Assembly: GCF_902167145.1 (NCBI RefSeq)
Contig: NC_050104.1
Coordinates: 97,661,849-97,725,848, forward strand
DNA from: Zea mays
Lineage: Eukaryota > Streptophyta > Magnoliopsida > Poales > Poaceae
Reading direction: 5' to 3'
DNA length: 64,000 nucleotides
Part shown: positions 34,043-45,704 of the stretch, piece by piece
Layout of the letters: each line of letters starts with the position of its first letter
Position numbering within the stretch: position 1 is the stretch's first letter
Made by a program: the position numbers and the translations under genes
The notes under the pieces: model-generated
Seen by the model: only the letters and a program-made list of their open reading frames with translations
Told to the model about the DNA's origin: nothing
The model's database searches: none

Positions 34043-34665
34043 TATCGGTGTTTTGGGTCTGACCGCACACCCGGGGTGGCCCCTCGAGGTGTTTTTAGGA
34101 GTAGGACGGTGTCAACGACTGTAGCAAAATGGTTCGTGCCGATCGCACGAGGGACAATGGACAAGATTTACAGGTTCGGGCCGCTTAGAAGTGCGTAACA
34201 CCCTACGTCCTGGTGAGTATATGAGTGTGGTTACAAGAGGACTCTCTGGATTGAGGGCACAGAGAGTTTACGTGGGTGGCTAAGAATAGAGTCGATCGTT
34301 CTGAAGGGGTGCCTCCTAGGCCTTATATATTCGACCGTGGGGCAGTACACGTGGATATGATAGCTACAAATAACTAAAAGATAGAGAACCTCTCGAGTTT
34401 ATCCTGCGTGATCCTCCCCGACTTATCCTCGCACGGCTTCGTTGCATGGGAGCTCCAGCGCGGGAAAGTCGGGTCTCCGTTGCAGCCGCTTGCTCGACGA
34501 TGTGGGCCATCCGGGTTTGCACCAATCTGGCCTCATTTCGTTCTCCCTTGCTGGTTGTTCCCCCCCAGGCCCACAAAAGAACGACCTTACGAATTATTGG
34601 GCCCTTGGGCCTTTCGTGTGGCCTTTTACTTCTTTAGTGGACCCAGGGGATATCTATCCCCCACA
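34043..34665 (-). repeat. G2 5' LTR, 623 bp
   Basis: In element orientation it starts TGTGGGGGATAGATATCCCC and ends AAAACACCGATA. The expected CA end has become TA (one transition). A TATA-like AATATATAAGGCC is present on the minus strand near 34319-34331. It abuts C1 integrase-region sequence directly at 34666, so the outer border is an authentic LTR end. Confidence 0.82.
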
Positions 34666-35965
34666 ACCTGACCATACTATTTCCAATGTTTTTCTTGTAG
34701 ATTCTTTAGATTACAATTTGCTTTCTGTATCTCAATTATGTCAAATGGGCTACAACTGTCTCTTTACTGATGTAGGTGTCACTGTCTTTAGAAGAAGTGA
34801 TGATTCAATAGCATTTAAGGGTGTGTTAGAGGGTCAGCTATACTTGGTAGATTTTGATAGAGCTGAACTCGACACATGCTTAATTGCTAAGACTAACATG
34901 GGTTGGCTCTGGCATCGCCGACTAGCCCACGTTGGGATGAAGAATCTTCATAAGCTTCTAAAGGGAGAGCACATTCTAGGATTAACCAATGTTCATTTTG
35001 AGAAAGACATGGTTTGTAGCGCATGCCAAGCAGGAAAGCAAGTTGGCACTCATCATCCACACAAGAACATCATGACAAGTGACAGACCACTGGAGCTCCT
35101 ACACATGGATCTATTCGGCCCGATCGCTTACATAAGCATTGGCGGGAGTAAGTACTGTCTAGTTATTGTGGATGATTATTCTTGCTTCACTTGGGTGTTC
35201 TTTTTGCAGGAAAAATCCCATACCCAAGAGACCCTAAAGGGATTCTTGAGACGGGCTCAAAATGAGTTCGGCTTAAGGATCAAGAAAATTAGAAGCGACA
35301 ACGGGACGGAGTTTAAGAACTCACAAATAGAAGGCTTTCTTGAGGAGGAGGGCATCAAGCATGAGTTCTCATCTCCCTACACGCCACAACAAAATGGTGT
35401 AGTAGAGAGGAAGAATCGAACTCTATTGGACATGGCAAGAACCATGCTTGATGAGTACAAGACACCGGATCGGTTTTGGGCCGAGGCGGTCAACACCGCC
35501 TGCTACGCCATCAACCGGTTATATCTACACCGAATCCTCAAGAAGACATCCTATGAACTCCTAACCGGTAAAAAGCCCAATATTTCATATTTTAGAGTCT
35601 TTGGTAGCAAATGCTTTATTCTTGTTAAAAGAGGTAGAAAATCTAAATTTGCTCCTAAGACTGTAGAAGGCTTTTTGCTAGGATATGACTCAAACACAAG
35701 GGCATATAGAGTCTTTAACAAGTCCTCAGGACTAGTTGAAGTTTCTTGTGACGTTGTGTTTGATGAGACTAACGTCTCTCAAGTAGAGCAAGTTGATCTT
35801 GATGAGATAGGTGAAGAACAGGCTCCGTGCATCGCGCTAAGGAACATGTCCATTGGGGATGTGTGCCCTAAGGAACCCGAAGAGCCTCCACAAGCACAAG
35901 ATCAACCATCCTCCTCCACGCAAGCATCTCCACCAACCCAAAATGAGGACGAGGCTCAAAATGAT
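34666..35965 (+). pseudogene. C1 pol, pre-integrase and integrase segment
   Basis: Open across the segment in one frame, entering from G2 LTR sequence. The pre-integrase HHCC module (HRRLAHVGMK...CSACQAGK) lies at about 34910-35040. The integrase core has HMDLFGPI, SDNGTEF and NGVVERKN, so all three acidic catalytic residues are present. The acidic linker after FDETNVSQVEQ ends at the G3 junction near 35965. Protease and upstream parts are missing (lost with the G2 deletion). The same frame resumes at 46550, where RT follows. Confidence 0.9.
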
Positions 35966-38900
35966 GAAGGAGGACGAAGAGCAGAAGGCCCAAGACCTCG
36001 AGCGGGAGATCGCGCTGATGCAGCGCGAAGGCCACCTTGGCCTGCAGCAAGGGCCACCCCTCCAGCAGCGCGCACAACTGGAAGACACGCGCGAAGGCCA
36101 CCTCGGCTTGCAGCATGGGGCACCCCTGCAACACCACGCACAACCGGAAGACCCACGTTTCCCCCAGCGCGACCGCACCTACCAGCACGCCGCGCCATTC
36201 CAAGGGGTCAACTATCTCGACGAGCGAAGTCCCCTGGCGCCACACCTGCAAGTGACGCCTTGGCCAACTAATTTCCGAGCAGGGACCTATCCCAAGTACA
36301 ACGGCAGCACCGACCCGGCGCAATACATAATGAGTTATCAGGTCGCCGTTGCATCTTTCGGAGGGGACGACGCCACAATGGCGAAGTCTTTCATCATCGC
36401 CCTAGAGGGCCCAGCTCTCACCTGGTTCACCAGATTGCCTCTGCTGTCCATTGATTCCTGGAGAAGCCTCAGGGACAAGTTCCTGCTCAACTTCCAAGAG
36501 TACCGCCCAGACACCGACGCATTGGCCGAACTCTCGCTCTGCAAGCAGCAGGAAAGGGAGACTCTGCGGGAATATTACCGCAAGTTTCTAGCACTTAAGT
36601 CACAACTACCCTCAGTTGACGACCAGATCGCCATTCACTACGCCATCAGCGGCCTTCGCGCCGGCGTCCTTTACAGTCATTGCATCAGGGACCCGCCCAA
36701 GAACCTTCAGGAGCTATATCAACTATTTGAAAAGTACGCCAAATCCGAAGAGCTCCACCAACGCAAGGTTGAGTCCCAGAGAAAGCCCAAAGATGCTCCA
36801 CAGTCCAGCCGCACGTGGACAAGGACTCCGCAGCCAGACTCCGGCCGAGAAGGCCGCAACCAGCAACAGGTGCGCAACATCGTCAACCAGCACCCCGCTG
36901 GTGATGCCCCTCGCCGCCAGGAGTATCCCCCCCAGGGCCGCGGAGGTGGAGCCCGCGGTAGAGGCCGGGGACGCGCGCAGCCGCCGTGCCGATTCTACTG
37001 TCTCTTCCACGGCGAAGACTGCGCCCACCAAACCAAAGATTGCCCAGAAACGAAGGCCACCAAAGATAGGATGGCACGGGCGCAGCCAGCCGACAACCCC
37101 AGAGTTGTCGCACACACTTACCAGCAACCCCCTCCACCATATATCCACGCCCCCGCCCCGCATCCACCGCACCACGCTTACCAACACCATCCGGAAGTAC
37201 AAATCGTACCTCCCCCACCCCCACCACCACACCAGCAGCATCAAAACATCCCCCATGCTCCAAAGCAGGAAGACTTCGCCGATCAGCCATATCGCGGAGT
37301 CATTCACATGATAACTGGGGGGTCCAGCACTGACTTCGACACAAAGCGGCAGAAGCGGGACCACTACCGCAGCATCAACCACGTCGCCGTCACCGACCCA
37401 GTCGTGCAGACAAAGTGGTCCCACATACCGTTAACCTTCGACGCACGAGACGTCGACCTACGCAGCGCCCCCCACTGCGACGCCATGGTCATCAATTGCA
37501 GCGTGGCAGGCTGGGACCTGCACAAAGTCCTAGTTGACAATGGCAGTCAGGCGGACATCATCTTCCTCCACGCCTTCGATCGCATGGGCATAAGCCACAG
37601 CCTGCTCAAGCCTTCGGACAACCCGTTGTATGGCTTCGGCGGCAAGGGCACCTTTCCTGTCGGTAAAATAGAGCTGCCTCTCTCCTTCGGTGTAGCACCC
37701 AATGCCCGAAGTGAGCAAGTAACCTTTGACATCGTGGACATGGTATATCCATACAATGCCATCATGGGCCGGGGCTCCATCAATAAGTTCGAAGCAACCA
37801 TTCACGGATTGTACCTATGTATGAAGATACCAGGTCCGTTAGGCGTCATTACGGTCTTCGGCAATCAACAGACTGCGCGCAACATAGAGCGGGACTTCGT
37901 GCCTGGTCAGAGAAACGTGCACTGCCTCACGGCACAGCGCGAGGTCCCTGTGCCCGCCAGCCCAACCAATAAGCAGCACGACAAGGCACAGCTGCAGAGC
38001 AACGACGGGACCAAGACTGTCCCCCTCGATCAGGTCGCGCCCAAGCAGACAGTCACTATCAGCGAGGACCTAACCTCGCAAGAAGAGGAGAAACTCCTCT
38101 GCTGCCTAACCAAGAATAAGGATGTCTTCGCCTGGTCTGCCCTCGATCTGGTCGGAGTCAGCCGATCCATAATTGAGCACAGCTTGGGAATTGACCCTTC
38201 GGTGCGACCCAAAAAACAGAGACTTCGCAAAATGTCCGACGAAAAGACAGAGGCCGCCAAAGCGGAGGTGCACCGCCTCCTGGAAGCCAAATTCATCGAG
38301 TCGGTGGCTTATCCCACGTGGCTCTCCAATGTTGTAATGGTACAGAAAAAAGCGGGAAGTGGCGAATGTGCATCGACTTCACCAGTCTCAACAAGGCCTG
38401 CCCAAAGGACAATTTCCCGTTGCCACGGATCGACAAAATAGTCGATAGCGCGGCCGGATGCGAGGTCATGTCTCTCCTCGACTGCTTCTCCGGCTACCAC
38501 CAGATATACATGAAAGAGGAAGACAAGGCTAGCACCAGCTTTATAATGCCCTTCGGCACATATTGCTTCATCAGAATGCCGGAGGGACTCAAGAACGCCG
38601 GGTCCACCTTCTCCAGACTTACCAAAACAGTGCTCGAAGGCCAGGTCGGCAGAAATATATTCACATATGTGGACGACATTGTCGTCGCCAGCAAGAGCAA
38701 GGAGGACCATCTCGCCGACCTCGTCGAGACATTCGCGAACATGCGAGACGCACGACTCCGCCTAAACCCGGAAAAGTGCGTCTTCGGCGTTCGCCAAGGC
38801 AAAATATTGGGCTACCTGGTATCACACCGCGGCATCGAGGCCAACCCAACCAAGATTCAGGCCATCATAAACATGACGCCTCCGCAGTCCGCCAGAGAGG

Positions 38901-41252
38901 TCCAGCGCCTGACAGGCAGGTTGGCCGCTCTCAACAGATTCATCTCTAGGTCCGCCGAGCGAAGTCTTCCCTTCCTCAAAACACTCTGTGGTGCAAAAGA
39001 CTTCGCCTGGGGACCAGAGCAGGCGGCGGCCTTCGCCTCATTAAAACAATACCTGACAGAGTTGGCCGTCCTCACAAGCCCCGACTCCTCGCTCCCCCTG
39101 TTGCTTTACGTCGCGGCTTCGCCGCATGCGGTCAGCGCGGCACTAGTGCAGGAGAAGACAGTTGAGGATGTGGTCAGGCAGTGCCCTGTTTACTATGTCT
39201 CCGAAGTGCTGACACCGTCCAAGTGCAACATGACAGAGCTGGAGAAGATTGCCTACGCAGTCGTTATGTCTTCACGCAAATTGCGCCATTACTTCGAAGC
39301 ATTCAAGGTCCGAGTCACCTCAGACAGGGGACTCGGCGAATTGTTTAGAAACCCGGAGGCATCGGTAAGGATTGCCAAGTGGGCGGCCGAACTCTCCAGC
39401 TACCACATTAGCTTCGAGCCCAGGACAGCCATCAAGTCACAAGTCCTGGCAGACTTCGTCGTCGACTGGACTGGGCCATCGACACAGCCAGACCAGTCCG
39501 CAGAAAAGGTTTGGACGATCCATTGCGACGGCACATGGTGCCATGCGGGGGCGGGCGCCGCTGCAGTCATCACATCACCAGTCGGTGTCAAGCACAGATA
39601 TGCAGCACGCCTCAGCTTCAACCTGGAATCCGACAGATGCACAAATAATATAGCAGAATACGAAGCAGTCATCCTTGGCCTCCGCAAGCTAAGGGCCCTC
39701 GGAGTCACCACCTGCATCATCAAAACAGACTCTAAGGTAGTTGCCGGCCAAGTCGAGAAAGACTATGCAGCAAAGGACCCCGCGCTTATGCAATACCTCG
39801 CGGCCATCCGAAGCCTCGAGAGACAATTCAAGGGATTCACCCTGCAACATGTTGACCGGGCAAAGAACGAAGAAGCCGACGCATTGGCCAAGGCCGCCGC
39901 CAGGGGCGAGTCCTTGCCCTCCGATGTGTTCTTTCATATCATCGGCACACCAGCCGTCCGGAGCCCCGAAGGGCTCCAAATAACTAATGACAACGAGGGC
40001 CACCGCCTAGTCAACCTTATCATGACCGAAGACTGGCGGGCACCAATAACCCTGTTCCTGCAGGGGGACTATCATCCAGCCGACATCAGTGAGGCCAAGC
40101 GCCTCAGACATCGAAGCCGAGACTTCGCACTGATTGAAGGCCAACTCTACAAGAAAGGGGTCAGTCAGCCAATGCTTAAGTGCGTCACCGAAACCGAAGG
40201 CATCCAGATCCTACGCGAAGTCCACAGTGGCACGTGCGGCTCGCACGCAGGGCCAAGGGCCCTAGCTGCTAAGGTGATCCGCCAAGGCTTTTACTGGCCC
40301 GCAATGATCTGCGCCGCAAATCGGGTCACAAGGTCCTGCGAAGCCTGCCAGAAGTTTTCCCCTCGGTCAGGCAGCCCCTCGCAGTATACAAAGCTGATCG
40401 CCCACACATGGCCTCTCCAGCGCTGGGGCCTGAACATTGTCGGGCCCCTGCCCACCGCTCAGGGGAACCTTAAGTTCGCCTTCGTCGCTGTCGAGTACAC
40501 CAAATGGATCGAGGCAAGGGCTGTTTCCACAATAACATCAAAAACTGCCCAGAAATTCTTTTGGCAAAACATTGTTTGCCGCTTCGGAGTACGGTCCGAA
40601 CTAACAGTTGACAACAACAAGCAGTTTGACAGCCAAGACTTCAAGGATTTTTGCTTCTCCATTGGCACCAAGCTTTCCTTCGCCTCAGTCTATCATCCGC
40701 AGTCCAACGGAGTTGTGGAACGCGCCAATGGGAAAATCTTCACAGCTGTCAAAAAGATGCTCCTCGATGAAAAATGGGCAGATGGATCGATTTGTTACCC
40801 GAGGCAGTCTGGGCGCTGAACACGACTGAGTGCAGGGCGACCGGGTTTACTCCTTTCCGCCTTCTATACGGATCGGAGGCCATGACCCCACAAGAAATAA
40901 AGCATGGGTCCCCGCGAACAGTTCCGTCAGCCGTCCCCGACGTGGACGAGCCAACTTCAAAGGATCTCATTGACGGAGACCGAGTCTTCGCTCTACAGGC
41001 CCTAAACAAATACCAAGCTCAGACAAAAGCATGGCGCGACCACGCAGTCATCCCGAGGGAATTTAGCGAAGGGGACCTCGTACTCGTCCGAACGGCTCGG
41101 ACAGAGTCCAGGGGCAAGCTAGAGCCCAAGTGGGAAGGCCCCTTTATAGTCAAGACGAAAGCTTCCCCCAGCGCTTACAGGCTCACAACGCCAAACGGCG
41201 AAGACCTAGAGCACTCCTGGAACATTGACAACCTCCGCAAATTTTTTGTTTG
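35966..41252 (+). pseudogene. G3 gag-pol polyprotein, broken
   Basis: Gag (about 36270-36790, YPKYNGSTDPAQYI onward), a Pro/His-rich stretch with a Cys/His cluster (about 36990-37050), protease with VDNGSQAD (about 37530), RT with YVDD (about 38670), RNase H (CDGTW, AEYEAV, KTDSKVV, about 39525-39900), integrase HHCC (about 40225-40350), core and C-terminus to TGA at 41252. Two one-base losses in A-runs shift the frame, at 38346-38351 and at 40770-40774. In the integrase core the first catalytic Asp is Asn (WGLNIVG), so the enzyme would be inactive even without the frameshifts. RT also has MPEGL where relatives have MPFGL. Confidence 0.9.
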
Positions 41253-42015
41253 ACTCATCAGGGCTGATTCGCCCTTGTAATTCGCAAAAACAATCTTATT
41301 CTGGTCCGCACTCTTTTCCTCCCGGGGGGGTGAGGTTTTTAACGAGGCGGAGCCATGTAATATATGCCTGAAAAATCCCCCGCAAAAGCATGCGTCGAAA
41401 AAAGACCGCGACGACGGTCTTCGACATTCGACCAATACGACGTCACCGCGAGGCTAAACGCTAGCCACCCTCGCGTGCGACAAGTCCGCGCAGAAGTCGC
41501 CTAAGGGTGCAGCCGGACTAGCACAACAAGTGCGAAAAAACCGAAGTCTACCGCGAAGACTATCCGCGCAGAAGTCGCCTAAGGGTGCAGCCGGACTAGC
41601 ACAACAAGTGCGAAAAAACCGAAGTCTACCGCGAAGACTATCCGCGTAGAAGTCGCCTAAGGGTGCAGCCGGACTAGCACAACAAGTGCGAAAAAACCGA
41701 AGTCTACCGCGAAGACAATCCACGCAGAAGTCGCCTAAGGGTGCAGCCGGACTAGCACAACAAGTGCAAAGAAACCGAAGTCTACCGCGTAGACTATCCG
41801 CGCAGAAGACGCCCAAGGGTGTAGCCAGACTAGTACAACAAAAGCAAAAACGACAACACCAAACCGTCCGTGCCAAGACCGACTATACGCGCACCAGCAC
41901 AGCATAACAAAACACACCAGACCAAGTACACAACGCCTTCGCAGGCATAGACAAACGAGGGCACACAACCACATCATACAAGCCTTTACACATATACAAG
42001 CGAGGGCACCAAACT
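41253..42015. other. G3 region after pol, with tandem array
   Basis: Non-coding on the plus strand. Contains the 78-bp array (41486-41875) and about 140 bp of CA-rich sequence after it. The stop of the antisense gene lies at 42016. Confidence 0.7.
41486..41875. repeat. 78-bp x 5 tandem array in G3
   Basis: Units start at 41486, 41564, 41642, 41720 and 41798. Each has CGCGCAGAAGTCGCCTAAGG, GTGCAGCCGGACTAGCACAA and CCGAAGTCTACCGCGAAGAC with few changes. The last unit is the most diverged. 78 is a multiple of three, which explains the open antisense frame across it. Confidence 0.95.
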
Positions 42016-45000
42016 CTACATCGGCTCAACCTTAGGAATAATTCCCATCTCCCTATAATTAAACAACATTATCCTAAGCTCCTCACCCGCAAAAAGACTT
42101 CGCAGTTCCCCTTCACCTGTACTCACGGAGGCCGGCAAAGACAACAGTTCCTGCCGGCCAGCCCTGCTCACACGAAGCCGACCTCCCTCCGCCCCACTAA
42201 CTCTACGCTTCGCAACCGCCCTTCGCCGCCGGCGCCCGGTGCTAGGCCCAGGCACATTTTCGGCGTCCGCGGCGTGCGGCGAAGCCTCCGCCGCAGCCAC
42301 ATCCAAGGCCGCAAAGTAGTCCAAGTCCTCCTCCGACGACTCCTCAGTCCACTCAACCGAGCTCCCAGAGTCAGCAAAATCAGAAAACTCAGAAGCAGAC
42401 CCGTCACATTCATTACCACCATCCACGGTCGAAGCCGCCAAAAATTTAGTAGTGGCGGTTGCGTGCGCAGGCCCAAAATCTTGAACCTGCGCAGCAACCA
42501 AAATTCAGCAACATATCCAAAATTCCCTAACTATCTACACCCACTACGCCACCTGCGGAGCCTCCGCCGTTGCCTCCGTCGTTGCCTCCGCCGTGGCCTC
42601 CGCTGGGGCCTCCGCCGCCACCGTCGCAGGATCTTCAGCACTCGGCACAGCGAATGCGGGGGCATCAGGCGCGCCTTCGGCGGTCTGTGGGGGCAGGTCT
42701 CCGCCGGCCGCAGCGGATGCGGAGGTATCCGGTGCGCCTTCTGCGGTCTCCGGGGGCGGCTCCAGGGCGACCCCGGACACGGCCTCCGTCGGGGTCGGCT
42801 GCGGGTCAGGCAGCACGTCGTTCAACGCCCCGAAGTCATCCACTCTTTCGCCACGCGCCGCCTAAGACACAACACACAAATTCAGCGAAACCACACATAG
42901 CCCACATACCAGCAAACGCCAAACAAACGCCAACCGTTACCTGAGCCCTCGTTGTCTCGGCCCGCTCCCTGACCACCTCGCAACCATGCGAACCCCACAA
43001 CCGGTCATAAATGGCGCCGGCCGATTCCTTCACTATGGGGTCTTCAACCTTGTAGATATCTCGCTCAAAATCTTCATCAGCCTGGTTGAAGACCTCGAAG
43101 TGCCGGCACCCTTCGCAGGAGAGCGCGTTCATCGCCCTCTCGCAGGTGACCAGGGAGGCATATGACATGAACCCCTCCACGATAGTGGGGAGCGCCTGCA
43201 ACTCCTCCTGTACCCACTCCAGGCAGCGAAGTCCGGACTCTCGGTCCGGCACTTCGAAGTCACCGGTCCGCGCGCCCAGCTTATGGTACGAGTCCATAAG
43301 CTGTTTGCGCGTCCGCTCGGCCTCCGCGTGCGTAGCGGCCTCGGCCCTCTCCACGCGGCTCTCCAGGGCGATGAGCTGCTCCTGCAGCTGCTCGGCGCGC
43401 TCCCTGGCAAGATTGCCCTCCGCCCGCGCCAGATTGGCCTCCACCTGCGCAGCCTGCGCCTTGGCGAGGGCCTCGTTGGTCTCCCTCCTCTCCCCCGCCA
43501 GTTGGCGCCGGAGATCAGCCTTCTCCCCCTCCAGCGCGGCCACCTTATCCGCCAGCTTGCGACACTTACTGTCGGCGGCCGATTTTTCGCGGACGGCGTC
43601 CGCATGTTGCGTCCGAAGTCTCTCGACTTCGGCAGACACAACCGCCGTGAGGGCCCCCGACGTCGTGCGGTTGGCGAAGTCAGCCACCTGCAGAACACAC
43701 GTAAGACTGCGGCCCCAGCAAGCCGACCGAAAAAAAATGCAGTCCAGCTCAGCAGACCTGACTTAGCGCCTCCGTCACGTCCTTCAGCCGGCGGGACGCA
43801 GCGCCCGCCTCATCCCTGACGGCCGCGAGGGCCGACATCTCGCCTCCGGCGCTAAGAGCCCCACCCTTCGCCTTCGGCACTACGGTAACTGCCATGGTCG
43901 CCGCAGCAGGCGCAACCATAGCAAGTTGGCCTTCGTCCGACCCTGCAACGCATCAACGAACTCAAAAAAACGGGAACCAACGGCTTACCACCAAGATAAT
44001 CGTCCACACTAATATCGGTGGCGAAGTCGGCGACGCGCTTGCCGGACGACGGCAACGCTCGGGCCGCCTTCGTGACCTCCGCCACTCGGCTGGGCGGCGG
44101 CACAGCCTTCGTCAACTTGGAGCCTCCGGCGCCTTGCTAGATGCAGGGACGCCCGACTTCGCCGCCAGCGGCGGCTTGCCTCCTCCGGGGGCCGCAGCCT
44201 TCCCAGCCCCCCGCTGCCTCTTCGGCCTGGCTTCATGAAGCCTGACAACCGCCTGGCGCTTTTGTGTAGCTCCCTGGCGATCCTTGTCCATCACTGCTGA
44301 CACAACAGCAGCAATATTCCGCCCGTAAGGAAAAACTCTCCATTCACGAACCATACGAGATGTAAAAGAGTCTTCGCCGGCCGCGAGGGGGATAGGAACA
44401 TTCCTAGGCCAACAACCCCCGGTAACCCTCAGCATCTGAGCCGAAGACTCCCGGAGCTCGGGCGAAGACATCCTTCCCCCGGGGGCCGCGCATGTCCTCA
44501 TCAACTCTCTAGCAAAACCATCGGAAACCCCAAGTCCTCCCATAGCAGTACCTAATTTCCTCTTTTTAGAGGATGGGGCGGCCGCCGGCGCAGGGTCGTC
44601 TCTAGTCTCCACCATCGGTTTCTTCCCACGGCGGTCCACATCGTCTTGACCAGGATAGCCGTCATACGGCAATTGATTCAATTCAAAAACCCTATTCAAA
44701 CGGTCATTCGACCCGCGGATATCCCAGCTGCGCTGGCCCTCTGTCCTCGGCACGTAACGACCAACGAGCCGCACCGCCCCATCCTCCGCCTCACGCACAA
44801 AGGCGGCCGGATCGCGGCTTTGCAGGTTCAGCGCGAAGGCGGGACTTCGCACCACCCTTCCACCATGGAAAGGCATCTGGCGAGGGCACACTTCGCCCAA
44901 CGCCCAGCCACGCGCCAAGGGCCATACCCCGTACGCCACAAATTCTTCAACCAAATCGCGCCCACTGCTCAGGCCGGCGGCGCACCGAAGGGCCCCCTCG

Positions 45001-45704
45001 TCTGCATCCTCCTCCGCCACTTCAAAGGGCGGGTATGCTGAGTAAAAGTGAGAACACATCTCGGACACGGGGAGTCCCTCATGGCCTTCGACGGTACCCT
45101 CAGCGACGTAAAACCAAAACTCATTCCAGTTGCCCCACTTGTTGCGGGTGCAAGGAACCAGCTCGACCACCTGCATCGTGGTCTTGCCAGTCTTCGGCGT
45201 AAACGTGCAGGACCCAAACTGAGCGACTTCATCTCCAATCATCCTCTTCTGCCAGTGCAGGCAATAGTACTTCGCAAAGACTTCGACTGATGGTTGTCCG
45301 CCGTACGAAGTCGTCGCCCAGACATACTTCGACAGAGCCACCACGGCGTTCGGTGTCAGCTGATGTATCTGAACGTTAAACCTGCGCAGGACTTCGCCAA
45401 CAAATCGGTGTGCAGGCAGGTGGAGACCGGCGGCGAAGAACGCCTCGAACACAACCAACTCGCCCTCAGGCTTGGGGACTTCCTCCGCCCCCGGGACACG
45501 AGCAACTCCACCGCCGAAGTAACCCAGCCGCTGCATATCCTACACGCGGACCGACGACATCCGCGACACGCCAAAATCCACAGAATCGCCGGCGCACAAC
45601 TCTTCCGCCATCAAACTACTCAGCGTCTCCTCAGACGAGGCGCCCGCCGGCGGCGAGGCGCCGGCCGGGGGAGAAGCGGCAGCGGAAGAAGAGGAGGTCG
45701 GCAT
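42016..45704 (-). pseudogene. G3 antisense multi-exon gene ('putative gypsy-type transposon' protein)
   Basis: Five exons on the minus strand can be read with good splice sites: 45704-43989, 43942-43758, 43687-42941, 42861-42553 and 42486-42016. Phases match at every junction (donors GTAAGC, GTCTGC, GTAACG, GTGGCG; acceptors TTGCAG, CTGCAG, TCTTAG, GCGCAG). Exon 1 holds VFEAFFAAGLHLPAH and LTPNAVVALSKYVWA, typical of the Pfam 'putative gypsy type transposon' (Transposase_28) domain. A Lys/Arg/Ala-rich segment follows. Exon 3 is a long Glu/Arg/Ala coiled coil. Exons 4 and 5 are acidic and Ala/Ser-rich, ending KVEPM. Lesions are an in-frame TAG at 45540-45542 and a one-base frameshift near 44115. 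Function unknown; in this lineage such genes are thought to be dispensable accessory genes. Confidence 0.75.

Larger units (their letters stand above)
28617..34665 (-). mobile_element. Ty3/Gypsy remnant G2, 5' LTR to mid-integrase
   Basis: Minus-strand element with its 5' LTR at the right (34043-34665), followed by primer site, gag, protease, RT, RNase H and the first part of integrase, ending abruptly at 28617. The C-terminal part of integrase, 3' region and 3' LTR are missing, as is the C1 sequence from mid-gag to the pre-integrase region. One deletion spanning the G2 end and adjacent C1 would explain both. No target duplication can be checked. Confidence 0.88.

Noticed and set aside
35853..36271. 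A natural fusion of Copia integrase and Gypsy gag as a new gene
   Set aside because: The open frames across 35965 are chance read-through at a deletion junction; neither side keeps its own frame with functional domains on the other side.
41454..41876. 140-codon Cys-rich minus-strand frame
   Set aside because: It is produced by the 78-bp array and has no start context or conserved partner.
42016..45704. Reading the antisense gene as a DNA transposase because of the domain name
   Set aside because: The 'gypsy type transposon' domain has no demonstrated transposase activity, no DDE pattern was seen, and the gene sits inside an LTR element.
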